Assembly (NCBI GenBank): GCA_020635515.1
Contig: JACJZS010000002.1
Coordinates: forward strand, 868,001-932,000
Source of the DNA: Flavobacteriales bacterium
GTDB lineage: Bacteria; Bacteroidota; Bacteroidia; Flavobacteriales; Weeksellaceae
Direction: 5' to 3'
DNA: 64,000 nucleotides
In this document: positions 33,615 to 42,158 of the stretch, piece by piece
Position numbering within the stretch: position 1 is the first letter of the stretch
How the letters are laid out: the number at the start of each line of letters is the position of its first letter
Position numbers and translations under genes: made by a program
Notes under the pieces: model-generated
Databases searched by the model: none
What the model saw: only the letters and a program-made list of their open reading frames with translations
What the model was told of the DNA's origin: nothing

Positions 33615-34736
33615 ATGAGATTTTCTAAAAAAGTCTATCTAGATGGATATATGCTTAACAAAACCAAACAAGGAATTGTAACGCATAATATTCAGATTTA
33701 CAAAAGATTAATCAATCAAAATCCCGCAATTCTTTTTTACTTAGGAACGATAAATCAAATGCAACTTCAACAAGAATTAGGAATTTTTCCGAATCTTGTT
33801 TACATACAACACAAGCAAAAAAATCGCTTTTTGCGAATGATTTTTGAAATTCCCAAAATCATACAAGAAAAACAAATTGACTTTGCTCATTTTACGTATT
33901 TTATTCCTTTTGTGTTGAGTGAAAAATGCAAATACATAGTAACTATTCACGATATTTTATTTGAAAAATTCAAAAACCAATTCTCATTTATCTATCGACT
34001 AAGCCGGAATATAGTATATAAATATAGTGCTAAAAAAGCAGATTTTGTATTTACTGTTTCCAACTACTGTAAAGAGGATATTGCTACACTTTACAATATT
34101 CCAAAATCAAAAATATACGTAACTCCCAATGGAATTGACTCCATTTATTTTGAAACCTATAATAAAATTCAAGCTAAAGAAATTACACATAAAAAGCACA
34201 ATACCAGCAACTTCATACTCTACGTAAGCCGAATAGAACCACGAAAAAATCATTATTTTCTACTCAAAAGTTTTATTGAAAACAAGTTGTATGAGGAGTT
34301 CTGTTTGGTATGCATAGGAACCAAAAGCATGTATATTCCTAAACTCGAACGATTGTACAATTCTTTAAGTGATACTATAAAACAGAAAATCATATTCATC
34401 GATAATATTTCAGATGATGAATTAGTCAATTTTTATAAAGCATCTGATTTTTTTGTATATCCTTCTCTTGCCGAAGGTTTTGGGATTCCTCCGTTAGAAG
34501 CAGGAGCAATGAAAATTCCTGTGTTGTGTAGTAATTCTACCGCAATGAAAGAATTTAATTTCTTTGGCAAATTCCATGTGGATTGTTCTTCGTATAAAGA
34601 ATTTAATTCTTCGTTCATTCAATTTATAAAAAATAAACACGAGCAAGAAAAACTAGAAAACATCACAACATTTATCAAAAAAAACTACTCTTGGCAAAAA
34701 AGTGTACAAGTTTTTAATTCTGTTTTAGAAAATTAA
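33615..34736 (+). CDS. GT4 family glycosyltransferase
   Basis: 373 residues with GT-B folds. The C-terminal nucleotide-sugar site is clear: NFILYVSRIEPRKNHYFLLKSF, VYPSLAEGFGIPPLEAGAMKIPVLCSN, with the EGFGIPPLE E-x7-E pattern. The N-terminal half (GIVTHNIQIYKRL, FAHFTYFIPF, YIVTIHDILFE, VSNYCKEDI) resembles mannosyl- or glucosyltransferases of polysaccharide clusters. It begins on the base after the Wzz-like stop, so they form an operon. It converges with the second Wzy gene with a 23-bp overlap. Donor and acceptor are unknown. Confidence 0.92.
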   Translation: MRFSKKVYLDGYMLNKTKQGIVTHNIQIYKRLINQNPAILFYLGTINQMQLQQELGIFPNLVYIQHKQKNRFLRMIFEIPKIIQEKQIDFAHFTYFIPFVLSEKCKYIVTIHDILFEKFKNQFSFIYRLSRNIVYKYSAKKADFVFTVSNYCKEDIATLYNIPKSKIYVTPNGIDSIYFETYNKIQAKEITHKKHNTSNFILYVSRIEPRKNHYFLLKSFIENKLYEEFCLVCIGTKSMYIPKLERLYNSLSDTIKQKIIFIDNISDDELVNFYKASDFFVYPSLAEGFGIPPLEAGAMKIPVLCSNSTAMKEFNFFGKFHVDCSSYKEFNSSFIQFIKNKHEQEKLENITTFIKKNYSWQKSVQVFNSVLEN

Positions 34737-35937
34737 TTTTAGAAGACGTTAGAGAAATCGATATAAAAATAAAGCTGATAAAGAATACCACATCTGAAGT
34801 ATTGTAAATTCCATTAATTACAATACTAGAAAACAATAAAAAAAGAACTAATCCATTCAATAACCTTTTGTGATATAAATTTGATGTTTGAAATCTTGCA
34901 AGACTAATAAAAAAATACAGATAAATTAATACTCCAACAATACCAGTTTTCAAATAGATAGTTCCATATCCGTTGTGCAAATAAGGGATATTTCTAAAAT
35001 TAGTTCCACCAAGATTTACTTTCATGTTTAGATTTATTAAACTACCAAAACCTTTTCCAAATAAATTAGTTGAAATACTTTTTTCTTTGTTAACTTCAAT
35101 GATAACTCGTTTTAATTCATACGCTCTCCATCTATCCCAAAGCTGTTTATGATTACTAACGTCAATTTTGGTATTGGTAATTTCCGTAATTGAGTTTTCA
35201 ATTTTATATAAAAAACCTTCTATTCCTTTTGAATTTCTATTAAAATCAATGTTTGTAAATACTATCAAAATCAGCAAAATCAAAGATAAAACAATAGGTA
35301 AGAATATACTATTTCCAAAAAGTTTAAACCCTCCCAATAATGAAAAGATAAGTATAAAACTAAAAACAATCATTATTCTAGAAAAATAAAAAATAATAGA
35401 AATTGAAAGCACAATAATCATGGCATAACGTAAAATTTTAGAAAACTTAATCATTGTAAATTTTTCATAAAATAAAAGTAAAGCAAAAGAAACAACTTCA
35501 ATATTATTATCTAATCCAAAATCACGAATTCTTAAATAGTTAAATTTACCTGATTGAATAACATAAACAAAAATCTGAAGCAAATGAATAGAAGCATAAA
35601 AAAAACCTAAATAAATAATTGATTTTACAATAATTGATTTATCAGAGATACTTAAAACACAAAAATATGCTATAAAAATCAAAAGAATTGGACGAATAAA
35701 GTACGTAATATCTTTGATGAAAGGTATTATTGCAAACTTATAGAAGAATGAAGCAACAATTCCAATTAAGACGATTATAAGCAGAGGAATTATTAATCGC
35801 AATAAGTTCAGATTTATAAACTTTGAAAAACATAAAAAAACAGACCCCAAATGCAGTATAAAAGTAATCTCAAATGCAAAAAAGTATATACTCAAAAAAT
35901 TTACAATCAATATTGCTAAATATAAATTTATTTTCAT
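34714..35937 (-). CDS. Wzy/O-antigen ligase family membrane protein (second)
   Basis: 407 residues, about 11 transmembrane segments. A large loop (about residues 225-320) holds the LHNGYGTIYLKTGIVGVLIYL motif, related to the HNxxL...GxxG signature of the Wzy_C superfamily. It is the last gene of the Wzx-GT2-Wzy operon, with a 4-bp overlap to GT2. It converges with the GT4 gene by 23 bp, so the genes share bases but not strands. It would polymerise or ligate the polysaccharide. This is the second such protein in the locus. Confidence 0.85.
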   Translation of the reverse strand: MKINLYLAILIVNFLSIYFFAFEITFILHLGSVFLCFSKFINLNLLRLIIPLLIIVLIGIVASFFYKFAIIPFIKDITYFIRPILLIFIAYFCVLSISDKSIIVKSIIYLGFFYASIHLLQIFVYVIQSGKFNYLRIRDFGLDNNIEVVSFALLLFYEKFTMIKFSKILRYAMIIVLSISIIFYFSRIMIVFSFILIFSLLGGFKLFGNSIFLPIVLSLILLILIVFTNIDFNRNSKGIEGFLYKIENSITEITNTKIDVSNHKQLWDRWRAYELKRVIIEVNKEKSISTNLFGKGFGSLINLNMKVNLGGTNFRNIPYLHNGYGTIYLKTGIVGVLIYLYFFISLARFQTSNLYHKRLLNGLVLFLLFSSIVINGIYNTSDVVFFISFIFISISLTSSKINFLKQN

Positions 35938-36722
35938 TTAACGATTAAAATTATTTTCTTGAAAAGAATATTTAATTGAATAGCAAATAAACATAAATAC
36001 ATTTTTGCTCCTTTGTAATGTTTTTTTACAAATCTTTTAAATCCATTTAAAATCAAATCATCTCTACTTTGGTCATAACCAACAAAGTGTATATACTTTA
36101 CATCAGGGAAATACAAACATTGCAAACCTAATTTATGAATTTTCATACATAAGTCTACATCTTCTACATACATAAAGTAATCACTATCAAATCCTTTAAT
36201 TTTATTAAAAATATTTTTTTTTAGCAACATAAAAGAACCACTTACCCAATCTACCCCTACTGTATTTTTCTCATTTTTCAAATTTTTATTCAAAAAAGAA
36301 AGCTTTACCAATCGGCAAAAACTCGGAAAATATCCTGTAGCAACCAAATAATTCTTTTTAGAATCAAGCATTTTTACACCAACACACCCAACTATATCTT
36401 GATTCAATAAATTCAATAATTTATTAGATAACTTATCTATCAATATAGTATCGTTATTTAAAAGCAATATAGTATCGTACTTTGATGCTTGTACACCTAA
36501 ATTATTTGCTTTTCCAAAGCCAATATTTTCATAATTTTCTAATAATACAACTTCTGGAAATTCTTTTTTTAAGTATTTAATGCTTCCGTCAGTTGATGCG
36601 TTATCAACAACAATAATTTCATACAAAAGACCCAAACAATTATTATGTATTGATTCTATACATGGTTTTAAATATTTTTTTCCGTTATAATTAACTATAA
36701 CTATTGACAACTTAATTTTCAT
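35934..36722 (-). CDS. GT2 family glycosyltransferase
   Basis: 262 residues. It has the GT-A opening LSIVIVNYNGKKYLKPCIESI, the VVDNASTDGSIKYL motif, a DxD-equivalent LLLNNDTIL, and the catalytic-side YVEDVDLCMKIHKLG (ED motif), as in rhamnosyl- and mannosyltransferases of O-antigen loci. It overlaps the flippase gene by 11 bp and the second Wzy gene by 4 bp, in one operon. It would add a sugar to the lipid-linked unit on the cytoplasmic face. The donor is not identifiable. Confidence 0.93.
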   Translation of the reverse strand: MKIKLSIVIVNYNGKKYLKPCIESIHNNCLGLLYEIIVVDNASTDGSIKYLKKEFPEVVLLENYENIGFGKANNLGVQASKYDTILLLNNDTILIDKLSNKLLNLLNQDIVGCVGVKMLDSKKNYLVATGYFPSFCRLVKLSFLNKNLKNEKNTVGVDWVSGSFMLLKKNIFNKIKGFDSDYFMYVEDVDLCMKIHKLGLQCLYFPDVKYIHFVGYDQSRDDLILNGFKRFVKKHYKGAKMYLCLFAIQLNILFKKIILIVK

Positions 36723-37977
36723 TTTTGAGCAAAGAAATATTTTTATTCATAAATTCAGTAGAGTATACAAACCCAAAAAGTATAAATAATTCAGTTAAAA
36801 TTCCACCAAAAAAAACACCATCAAAATTAAAAAAGGTAATGAATATATAATTAAATACAATGGTGATTATTGAAGCTAATAAATAAATAGAAACGTAATA
36901 TTTCTTTAAATCATAATAGAACAAAACTTGCTGAAAAGGAATATTCAAAGAGCCTAAAAATACTATAATTGCTATAAATTTAAGTAATGATGAAATTATT
37001 TCATAGTTATCTTCTACAAAGTAACTCAAAAAAAACTCACGATTTAAGTAGAAAACCAAAAATATACTCAAAAGCACAATAGAACTTATTAACGAATATT
37101 TTAAAATAAATCGAGTCCCTTTCCTATGAGATTCTTTTAATAAAAAACACGTTCTCGGAAAAATTGAATGAAAAAATAGATGATTGTAGTTTCTGAATAA
37201 TGATAAAAATATATCCAAAACTTTGTAAAGTCCTGCATAAAAGTCTCCTAATAAAAACCCTACCAATATTATTGGCGAATGAGCAACAGATACCAAAGAA
37301 AAATTATTTCCAAGTAAATGAAAGTCTTCTTTTAAATATGATTTTACAGATTCAAAACCTGGAAATATAATTTTTAGGTTATATGTTTTGATTATAAATA
37401 AAATAGCAATGATATACACCAAAGAATGTGTAATCCCAAAAATGAAATTAACATATAAATAATCATTTGGATCTGATAGAAATAAAAAAATACTGAGAGC
37501 ATAAACCAATTTTGACATTCCTGTAAAAAAAGCTACTGCCTTAAAGTTTTCAAGTCCTTGTAAAAAATAAAATGGATTAAAAAATTGAGAAATTACTATA
37601 AAAAAACTTAAAAAATACAATACCTTATTTTCACACAAAAAAGGAACTAAAAATACCAATAAAACAAATACAATAAAGGTAACCAACAACAAAGGAATTC
37701 GAGCAAACAATACTTGGCTAAAAATTTCACTTAATTCTAATGAATCATTTCTATTTATAGAAACTTTCTTTAATGGATTTACAAAGGAACCATAATCAAT
37801 AACTATCGACAAAATAAAACAAATAGAAAGTGCTACACTTTGTTTCCCTAAAAACTCTTCACCGCAAATATCTATAATTGTCTTTGCTACTAAAAGAGGC
37901 ACCAATATAGAGAAAGCATGGCCTATACCATATTGCAATAGTTTTTTTAGCTGATTGTATGATTCCCTAAATGCCAA
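36712..37977 (-). CDS. Wzx-type oligosaccharide flippase
   Basis: 421 residues with about 12 transmembrane segments (MATE/MVF superfamily pattern), including VALSICFILSIVIDYGS near the N terminus, a typical Wzx segment. It would flip undecaprenyl-linked repeat units across the inner membrane for Wzy. The start is TTG at 37977; a -7 box 17 bp upstream supports a short leader. It is the first gene of its operon. It is the only flippase in the locus, although two Wzy-like proteins are present. Confidence 0.9.
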   Translation of the reverse strand: MAFRESYNQLKKLLQYGIGHAFSILVPLLVAKTIIDICGEEFLGKQSVALSICFILSIVIDYGSFVNPLKKVSINRNDSLELSEIFSQVLFARIPLLLVTFIVFVLLVFLVPFLCENKVLYFLSFFIVISQFFNPFYFLQGLENFKAVAFFTGMSKLVYALSIFLFLSDPNDYLYVNFIFGITHSLVYIIAILFIIKTYNLKIIFPGFESVKSYLKEDFHLLGNNFSLVSVAHSPIILVGFLLGDFYAGLYKVLDIFLSLFRNYNHLFFHSIFPRTCFLLKESHRKGTRFILKYSLISSIVLLSIFLVFYLNREFFLSYFVEDNYEIISSLLKFIAIIVFLGSLNIPFQQVLFYYDLKKYYVSIYLLASIITIVFNYIFITFFNFDGVFFGGILTELFILFGFVYSTEFMNKNISLLKNEN

Positions 37978-37993
37978 ACTTTTTTATTTACTA

Positions 37994-38001
37994 CAAATCT
38001 A
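37994..38001 (-). promoter_or_regulatory. Probable -7 box of the Wzx operon
   Basis: TAGATTTG on the minus strand, matching TAnnTTTG, 17 bp upstream of the TTG start. It implies a leader of about 10 nt. Confidence 0.45.
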
Positions 38002-38070
38002 ACATTTATTACAAGAAATCTAACCCTAATAAATGATAAATTTCATCAAACACCTTACTAAAAAAGTAAT

Positions 38071-38078
38071 TATCTTTG
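38071..38078 (+). promoter_or_regulatory. Probable -7 box of the 38114 operon
   Basis: TATCTTTG matches TAnnTTTG, 36 bp before the ATG at 38114. It is divergent from the Wzx promoter 70 bp away. Confidence 0.5.
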
Positions 38079-38113
38079 CAAGCATAAATTAATATAAAAC
38101 AAATAGATAATTT

Positions 38114-38527
38114 ATGAAACTACACCTTAGTTTATTTCTTGTATTTACCATCTCTACACTGTCTTTTAGCCAAGATGCACAAATGGAGATTGTGGTTAAC
38201 AGCTCTTCCAATACCAGTTCTTACCTATACAATGTAGGCGAAATTTTTATTACTCAAAATCATAATACAACACTAAACAGTAAAAATATTGATGTGATAA
38301 AAAATTCTGATGAGGTAATCATCTACCCAAATCCTTTTACTAAAATTATCTATTTTAAAACCAAAGAAAATATAGATTCTATTTTTATATTTGATTTAAG
38401 TGGAAAACTAGTATTAGAAACAAACGTGAAAAGCAATCAAGTAGATTTACAGGAACTTCCCAACGGAAGTTACATACTAACAACAAACCTTATACGGTTA
38501 AATGCAATAAAAATTATTAAACAATAA
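38114..38527 (+). CDS. Small T9SS type A cargo protein
   Basis: 137 residues. A signal peptide (ending near LSFSQ) leaves about 50 residues (EIVVNSSSNTSSYLYNVGEIFITQ) and then a T9SS type A sorting domain: VIIYPNPFTKIIYFK, IFIFDLSGKLVLET, LQELPNGSYILTTN and the KIIKQ end. The cargo part is therefore tiny, resembling the SYSVGE-type segment that often precedes the sorting domain in larger proteins. It lies 4 bp upstream of the beta-helix gene and should be co-transcribed with it. It could be a surface-anchored partner or a remnant of a larger protein. No frameshift is visible. Confidence 0.88.
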   Translation: MKLHLSLFLVFTISTLSFSQDAQMEIVVNSSSNTSSYLYNVGEIFITQNHNTTLNSKNIDVIKNSDEVIIYPNPFTKIIYFKTKENIDSIFIFDLSGKLVLETNVKSNQVDLQELPNGSYILTTNLIRLNAIKIIKQ

Positions 38528-38531
38528 AATT

Positions 38532-40706
38532 ATGATACGAAAAGTTTTAATTACGTTAGTAGTATTGGTTAGTACATTTTGTTTTGCTCAACCTCCCGAA
38601 CTTATTAGTTTCAGAGGAATTGCAATCAATTCTTCAGGTATGTTACAAGCTAATAAAACAATAAATATTAGAATTAACATATTGGATAGCGGAAGTGCAG
38701 GAGTAAGCATTTTCTCTGAAGTTCATACTGTGGATACCGACGCAAATGGAAACTACAGTTTTAGTATCGGTTCTGTTAATCCTTCTAATTTCAAAAACAT
38801 CAATTGGGGAACAGAAGATAAGTTTCTAAAAGTAGAACTGGATATTTACAGAACAGGAAGTTATATTCTTTCAGGTACTACACAACTTATGAGTACTCCG
38901 TACGCTTTGTATGCAAAAACAGCAAAGAGTATTGATGGGACTGCTCCCAATGCTCCTGTTTTTACCGTAAATACCTTAGCCGATTTAAGAAATTCTGACT
39001 TACATACCCAAACCAATACAGTTTATGTAAAAGGACATAGCGAAGTTGGAGATGGCGGTGAAGGTTTTTTTTATTATAATAAGCATCTTGCTTCATTAAA
39101 CTTTTTAGAAGTATATAAAGATAACGATGGAACTATAATTAAACCTATTTCTATTGATGAGTCATTAAATCATAGGTGGATTAGAAATATAGATGGACCT
39201 ATTAATGTTCGATACTTTGGAGCTAAAGGATTTTGGGATAGAACAGGCGAGGATGGTAAAGGAATCCAAAAAGCCATAAAATTTGCTAGTATCACAGATT
39301 TTTTGAGTTCAAGAACAGTATATATACCTAATGGAACTTATTATGTTAAAAAACTAACATTAAAAAGTGGCGTAAAGTTAATTGGTGAATCTTTAGAAGA
39401 AACTATAATTAACTCAATATGTGATGAGAATCCTTATTTAATTGATATGGCAGACGGTGTCGTGAGAGATATTCAAATTAAAAATATAACATTCAATGTT
39501 GATACGAATGATTCTAATTATAATAACTCAAATAAAGGTTGCATGCATTTTGAAGCTAAACCAAGTACCACTAGTGTTAGTGGAGGATTATGGAGTTCTA
39601 TATTTAAAAATATTAGAATTATTAGATTTAAAGGACACTCTATCTACTTTGAAGGTGGTGGTGGTGGGTCAAATTATTTATTACCAAATCAATTTATTAC
39701 TCTTGAAAATGTAACTGCTGAAAGAGGAAAAATGCTTACTCAAAACGAAAGTCCTTTTATAGAATCAAATTCATTAAGGATAACAGGTACTTGTTTTCAG
39801 TTTTCTTTTACAAATTGTAATTTTGATGGGGGACCTTATATATTTAATGCAGACCAAACACCTAATAGAAAAGTTAATGGAATTAACGTTCATATAGGTC
39901 CAAAAAGACATCAGCAAAATAATGATGAGGTATTTTTTCCGGCAGATATCACATTTAATACCTGTGGGTTTGGCGGTGGAGAATACGCCTTTTTCATTGA
40001 TGGAAGTGAAAATATAACTATTATGAATTCTTGGTTTGAAAATTTTGAAAGAGCAATTTTAATTAAAGGCGATAAAGATAAATGCACAGGTGGTTATAAT
40101 GAAAAATGTTTTAACTCAAAAAGCATAAATATACTCAATAATAAATTCTTGTACTCTGCTGGTAGATTCGGTTATTTACCCGACAATAGTGGTAGAGTAA
40201 TAATTGTAGAGAATTCACAAGCAAATATCCATAACAACTACGTAATAGACCCTAGCACAAAAGAAGAAGTACTTTTTATAGAAGGGATTAATAGCTTAGG
40301 TATAAATACCTCTGGTAATTATTTCGACTCTCCTAATTTAGGCAATTCAATAGGTATTGTTTCAAACACTAAAATAACAAGTATAAAAGACAATTTAAAT
40401 AGACCCATTTTAGGTTTAGACTTGTTTCTAAATAAATCAGTATCAATTATTTCAACAGGCAATATTTACCGAATAAATTCCATGGTACAAGGAGGAGAAA
40501 TAATAATCCTTAGAAACAATACTGCCGGTAATATAACTTTCCACACCATGAATAATGGTACCGATGGAAAAAATATATTCTTAAGCGGACGTTCTTCCCT
40601 TACTCTTAAATACGGAGATACAGCTACCTTTTTGAAAATTGATGGTCATTATGGTAAAGAAAAAGCAATCTACCAACTAACCTCAACAAGTGGAGTGGTA
40701 AATTGA
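38532..40706 (+). CDS. Secreted beta-helix (pectate-lyase-3-like) protein
   Basis: 724 residues. A signal peptide (FCFAQ) is followed by a beta-sandwich common in Bacteroidota surface proteins (ELISFRGIAINSSGMLQANK, VHTVDTDANGNYSFSIG, TTQLMSTPYALYAKTAK; residues ~20-130). A parallel beta-helix follows: FGAKGFWDRTGEDGKGIQKA, TVYIPNGTYYVKKLTL and LKSGVKLIGESLEETII, then turns rich in Asn and Gly. The last ~90 residues resemble tail-spike-type C-terminal modules (NITFHTMNNGTDGKNIFLSG). Such proteins cut or bind polysaccharide. No T9SS sorting domain is visible, so its export route is unclear. In this locus it may modify the polymer made by the neighbours; this is an inference. Confidence 0.85.
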   Translation: MIRKVLITLVVLVSTFCFAQPPELISFRGIAINSSGMLQANKTINIRINILDSGSAGVSIFSEVHTVDTDANGNYSFSIGSVNPSNFKNINWGTEDKFLKVELDIYRTGSYILSGTTQLMSTPYALYAKTAKSIDGTAPNAPVFTVNTLADLRNSDLHTQTNTVYVKGHSEVGDGGEGFFYYNKHLASLNFLEVYKDNDGTIIKPISIDESLNHRWIRNIDGPINVRYFGAKGFWDRTGEDGKGIQKAIKFASITDFLSSRTVYIPNGTYYVKKLTLKSGVKLIGESLEETIINSICDENPYLIDMADGVVRDIQIKNITFNVDTNDSNYNNSNKGCMHFEAKPSTTSVSGGLWSSIFKNIRIIRFKGHSIYFEGGGGGSNYLLPNQFITLENVTAERGKMLTQNESPFIESNSLRITGTCFQFSFTNCNFDGGPYIFNADQTPNRKVNGINVHIGPKRHQQNNDEVFFPADITFNTCGFGGGEYAFFIDGSENITIMNSWFENFERAILIKGDKDKCTGGYNEKCFNSKSINILNNKFLYSAGRFGYLPDNSGRVIIVENSQANIHNNYVIDPSTKEEVLFIEGINSLGINTSGNYFDSPNLGNSIGIVSNTKITSIKDNLNRPILGLDLFLNKSVSIISTGNIYRINSMVQGGEIIILRNNTAGNITFHTMNNGTDGKNIFLSGRSSLTLKYGDTATFLKIDGHYGKEKAIYQLTSTSGVVN

Positions 40707-40801
40707 CTTCCTTTTTAAGGTATAGTGGAGGAAAACCATATACACAATAAATTTACATTCTTTGTAGATGAAAAAAAATGAAAAAATGAAAATTTTAATA
40801 T

Positions 40802-40809
40802 TATCTTTG
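40802..40809 (+). promoter_or_regulatory. Probable -7 box of the 40827 lipoprotein
   Basis: TATCTTTG matches TAnnTTTG, 18 bp before the ATG. It suggests a separate transcript from the beta-helix operon. Confidence 0.45.
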
Positions 40810-40826
40810 CTGAAATTTTAAATTCT

Positions 40827-41375
40827 ATGAAAAAGTTACCTTTTTTACTACTTTTGGTTTCTATTCTTTTTTCTTGTACTAATTCTGAGAAAAATGCTAC
40901 CGTTAACACAGAAAATAAAACTGTTTCCGATAAAGTTTCGGTACTTGTAGAAGGTGTTTTCCCTCAGAATGATGAATTTCAAGTGTTTTATTCCAATTCA
41001 ACAGAACCAAACTTTAATGGAGACAATTCAGTGTATAAAAAAATAGTAGGACAGCCTTGCCTACAAACTATTGTATTTGAACTTCCTGTAAAATCTATAG
41101 GAAACCTCCGTTTCGACCCTGGAAGCAACCCAAATCAAACTAAAATTACCATTAAAAACATTTCTATCCTTAAACAAGGAAAAATTATTGTAGATGGAGA
41201 TAATTTTGAATATTTAAACTATTGGGGGGCAAGTAATGGATTAAATTTTAATGAAAAAGATTTAAATTATGTATTTACTCCAATCGATGAAACCCACGAT
41301 CCAATTATGAATGCAAATGAGGATTTTGTTAATCTTTTAAGAAGTAAATTAAAAAATAAACCAACGGCTGAGTAA
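40827..41375 (+). CDS. Uncharacterised lipoprotein with carbohydrate-module-like strands
   Basis: 182 residues. A lipoprotein signal peptide ends at Cys17 (LFSCTNSEKN). There is no acidic patch next to the Cys, so it may face the periplasm rather than the surface. The rest is beta-rich. The segment LRFDPGSNPNQTKITIKNISI resembles the end of a jelly-roll found in enzymes and glycosyltransferases of polysaccharide loci, but I cannot name a family. It is followed by a methyltransferase gene 28 bp later, possibly in one unit. The function is unknown. Confidence 0.75.
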   Translation: MKKLPFLLLLVSILFSCTNSEKNATVNTENKTVSDKVSVLVEGVFPQNDEFQVFYSNSTEPNFNGDNSVYKKIVGQPCLQTIVFELPVKSIGNLRFDPGSNPNQTKITIKNISILKQGKIIVDGDNFEYLNYWGASNGLNFNEKDLNYVFTPIDETHDPIMNANEDFVNLLRSKLKNKPTAE

Positions 41376-41402
41376 TTAATTAGGCATGTTTTACTGAATT
41401 TA

Positions 41403-42158
41403 ATGGATATATCCGAATATAAACGAAATAAAAATAAAAAAGAATATAAAAGACATCCTTGGGAAACTGCTCGATTAAGTTTTTTGGTGGATTTTATTCA
41501 AAATCAATTACAAAATACTAAAATTGAAAATATCATTGATGTTGGATGTGGAGATTGTTTTGTAATTGATTCTTTAGCCAAAAAAAATATCACACAAAAT
41601 TATTACGCAATAGACATTGCTTTTACTCCTGAAATTGTTTCAAAATTAAAACAAAAAAATTCGGATAAGATTAATTATTTTAGGCATATTTCTGAATTAT
41701 TAGATTCTACTATAAATTTAGATAATTCTTTAATCTTATGTATGGACGTACTAGAACATATCGAAGATGAATCTGTTTTATTAAATGAATTAATAAAGCT
41801 CAAAGGAAATCATTTTTTATTTACAGTACCTGCGTTTCAAACATTATTTTCTTCTCATGATACTTTATTAGGACATTACAGAAGATATACAGAAAATGAA
41901 TTTGTAAATCTTTTGACCAATCAAGGATTTAAAAAACAAAAGAGTGGATATTTTTTCGTTTCCTTGTATTTTGCTAGATGGATAGAAAAATTACTAAAGA
42001 AAGACAAAAAAGAATCCATTGATAATTGGGAAGGGAGTCATTTAAAAACCCATTTAATAGAAACTGTTTTAAAGTTAGATTATAAATTTTGCTTACTTTT
42101 AAACAAGGTAGGAATTAAAATCCCAGGACTTTCCGTCTTTTGTCTATGCAAAAATTAG
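41403..42158 (+). CDS. Class I SAM-dependent methyltransferase
   Basis: 251 residues. The Rossmann core has motif I, IIDVGCGDCFVID, the acidic strand YYAIDI, the post-motif MDVLEHIEDES and LLFTVPAFQTLFSSHDTLLGHYRRYTENEF, which is the form found in methyltransferases of lipopolysaccharide and capsule loci. There are no membrane segments apart from a C-terminal hydrophobic patch. It overlaps the GT2 gene slightly (13 bp from the ATG at 42146). It may methylate a sugar, a lipid or the polymer end; the target is unknown. Confidence 0.9.
   Translation: MDISEYKRNKNKKEYKRHPWETARLSFLVDFIQNQLQNTKIENIIDVGCGDCFVIDSLAKKNITQNYYAIDIAFTPEIVSKLKQKNSDKINYFRHISELLDSTINLDNSLILCMDVLEHIEDESVLLNELIKLKGNHFLFTVPAFQTLFSSHDTLLGHYRRYTENEFVNLLTNQGFKKQKSGYFFVSLYFARWIEKLLKKDKKESIDNWEGSHLKTHLIETVLKLDYKFCLLLNKVGIKIPGLSVFCLCKN

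Noticed and set aside
40707..40740. Hairpin TTCCT/AGGAA after the beta-helix gene
   Set aside because: The stem is only five base pairs with a long loop and no T tract, so it does not qualify as a terminator.
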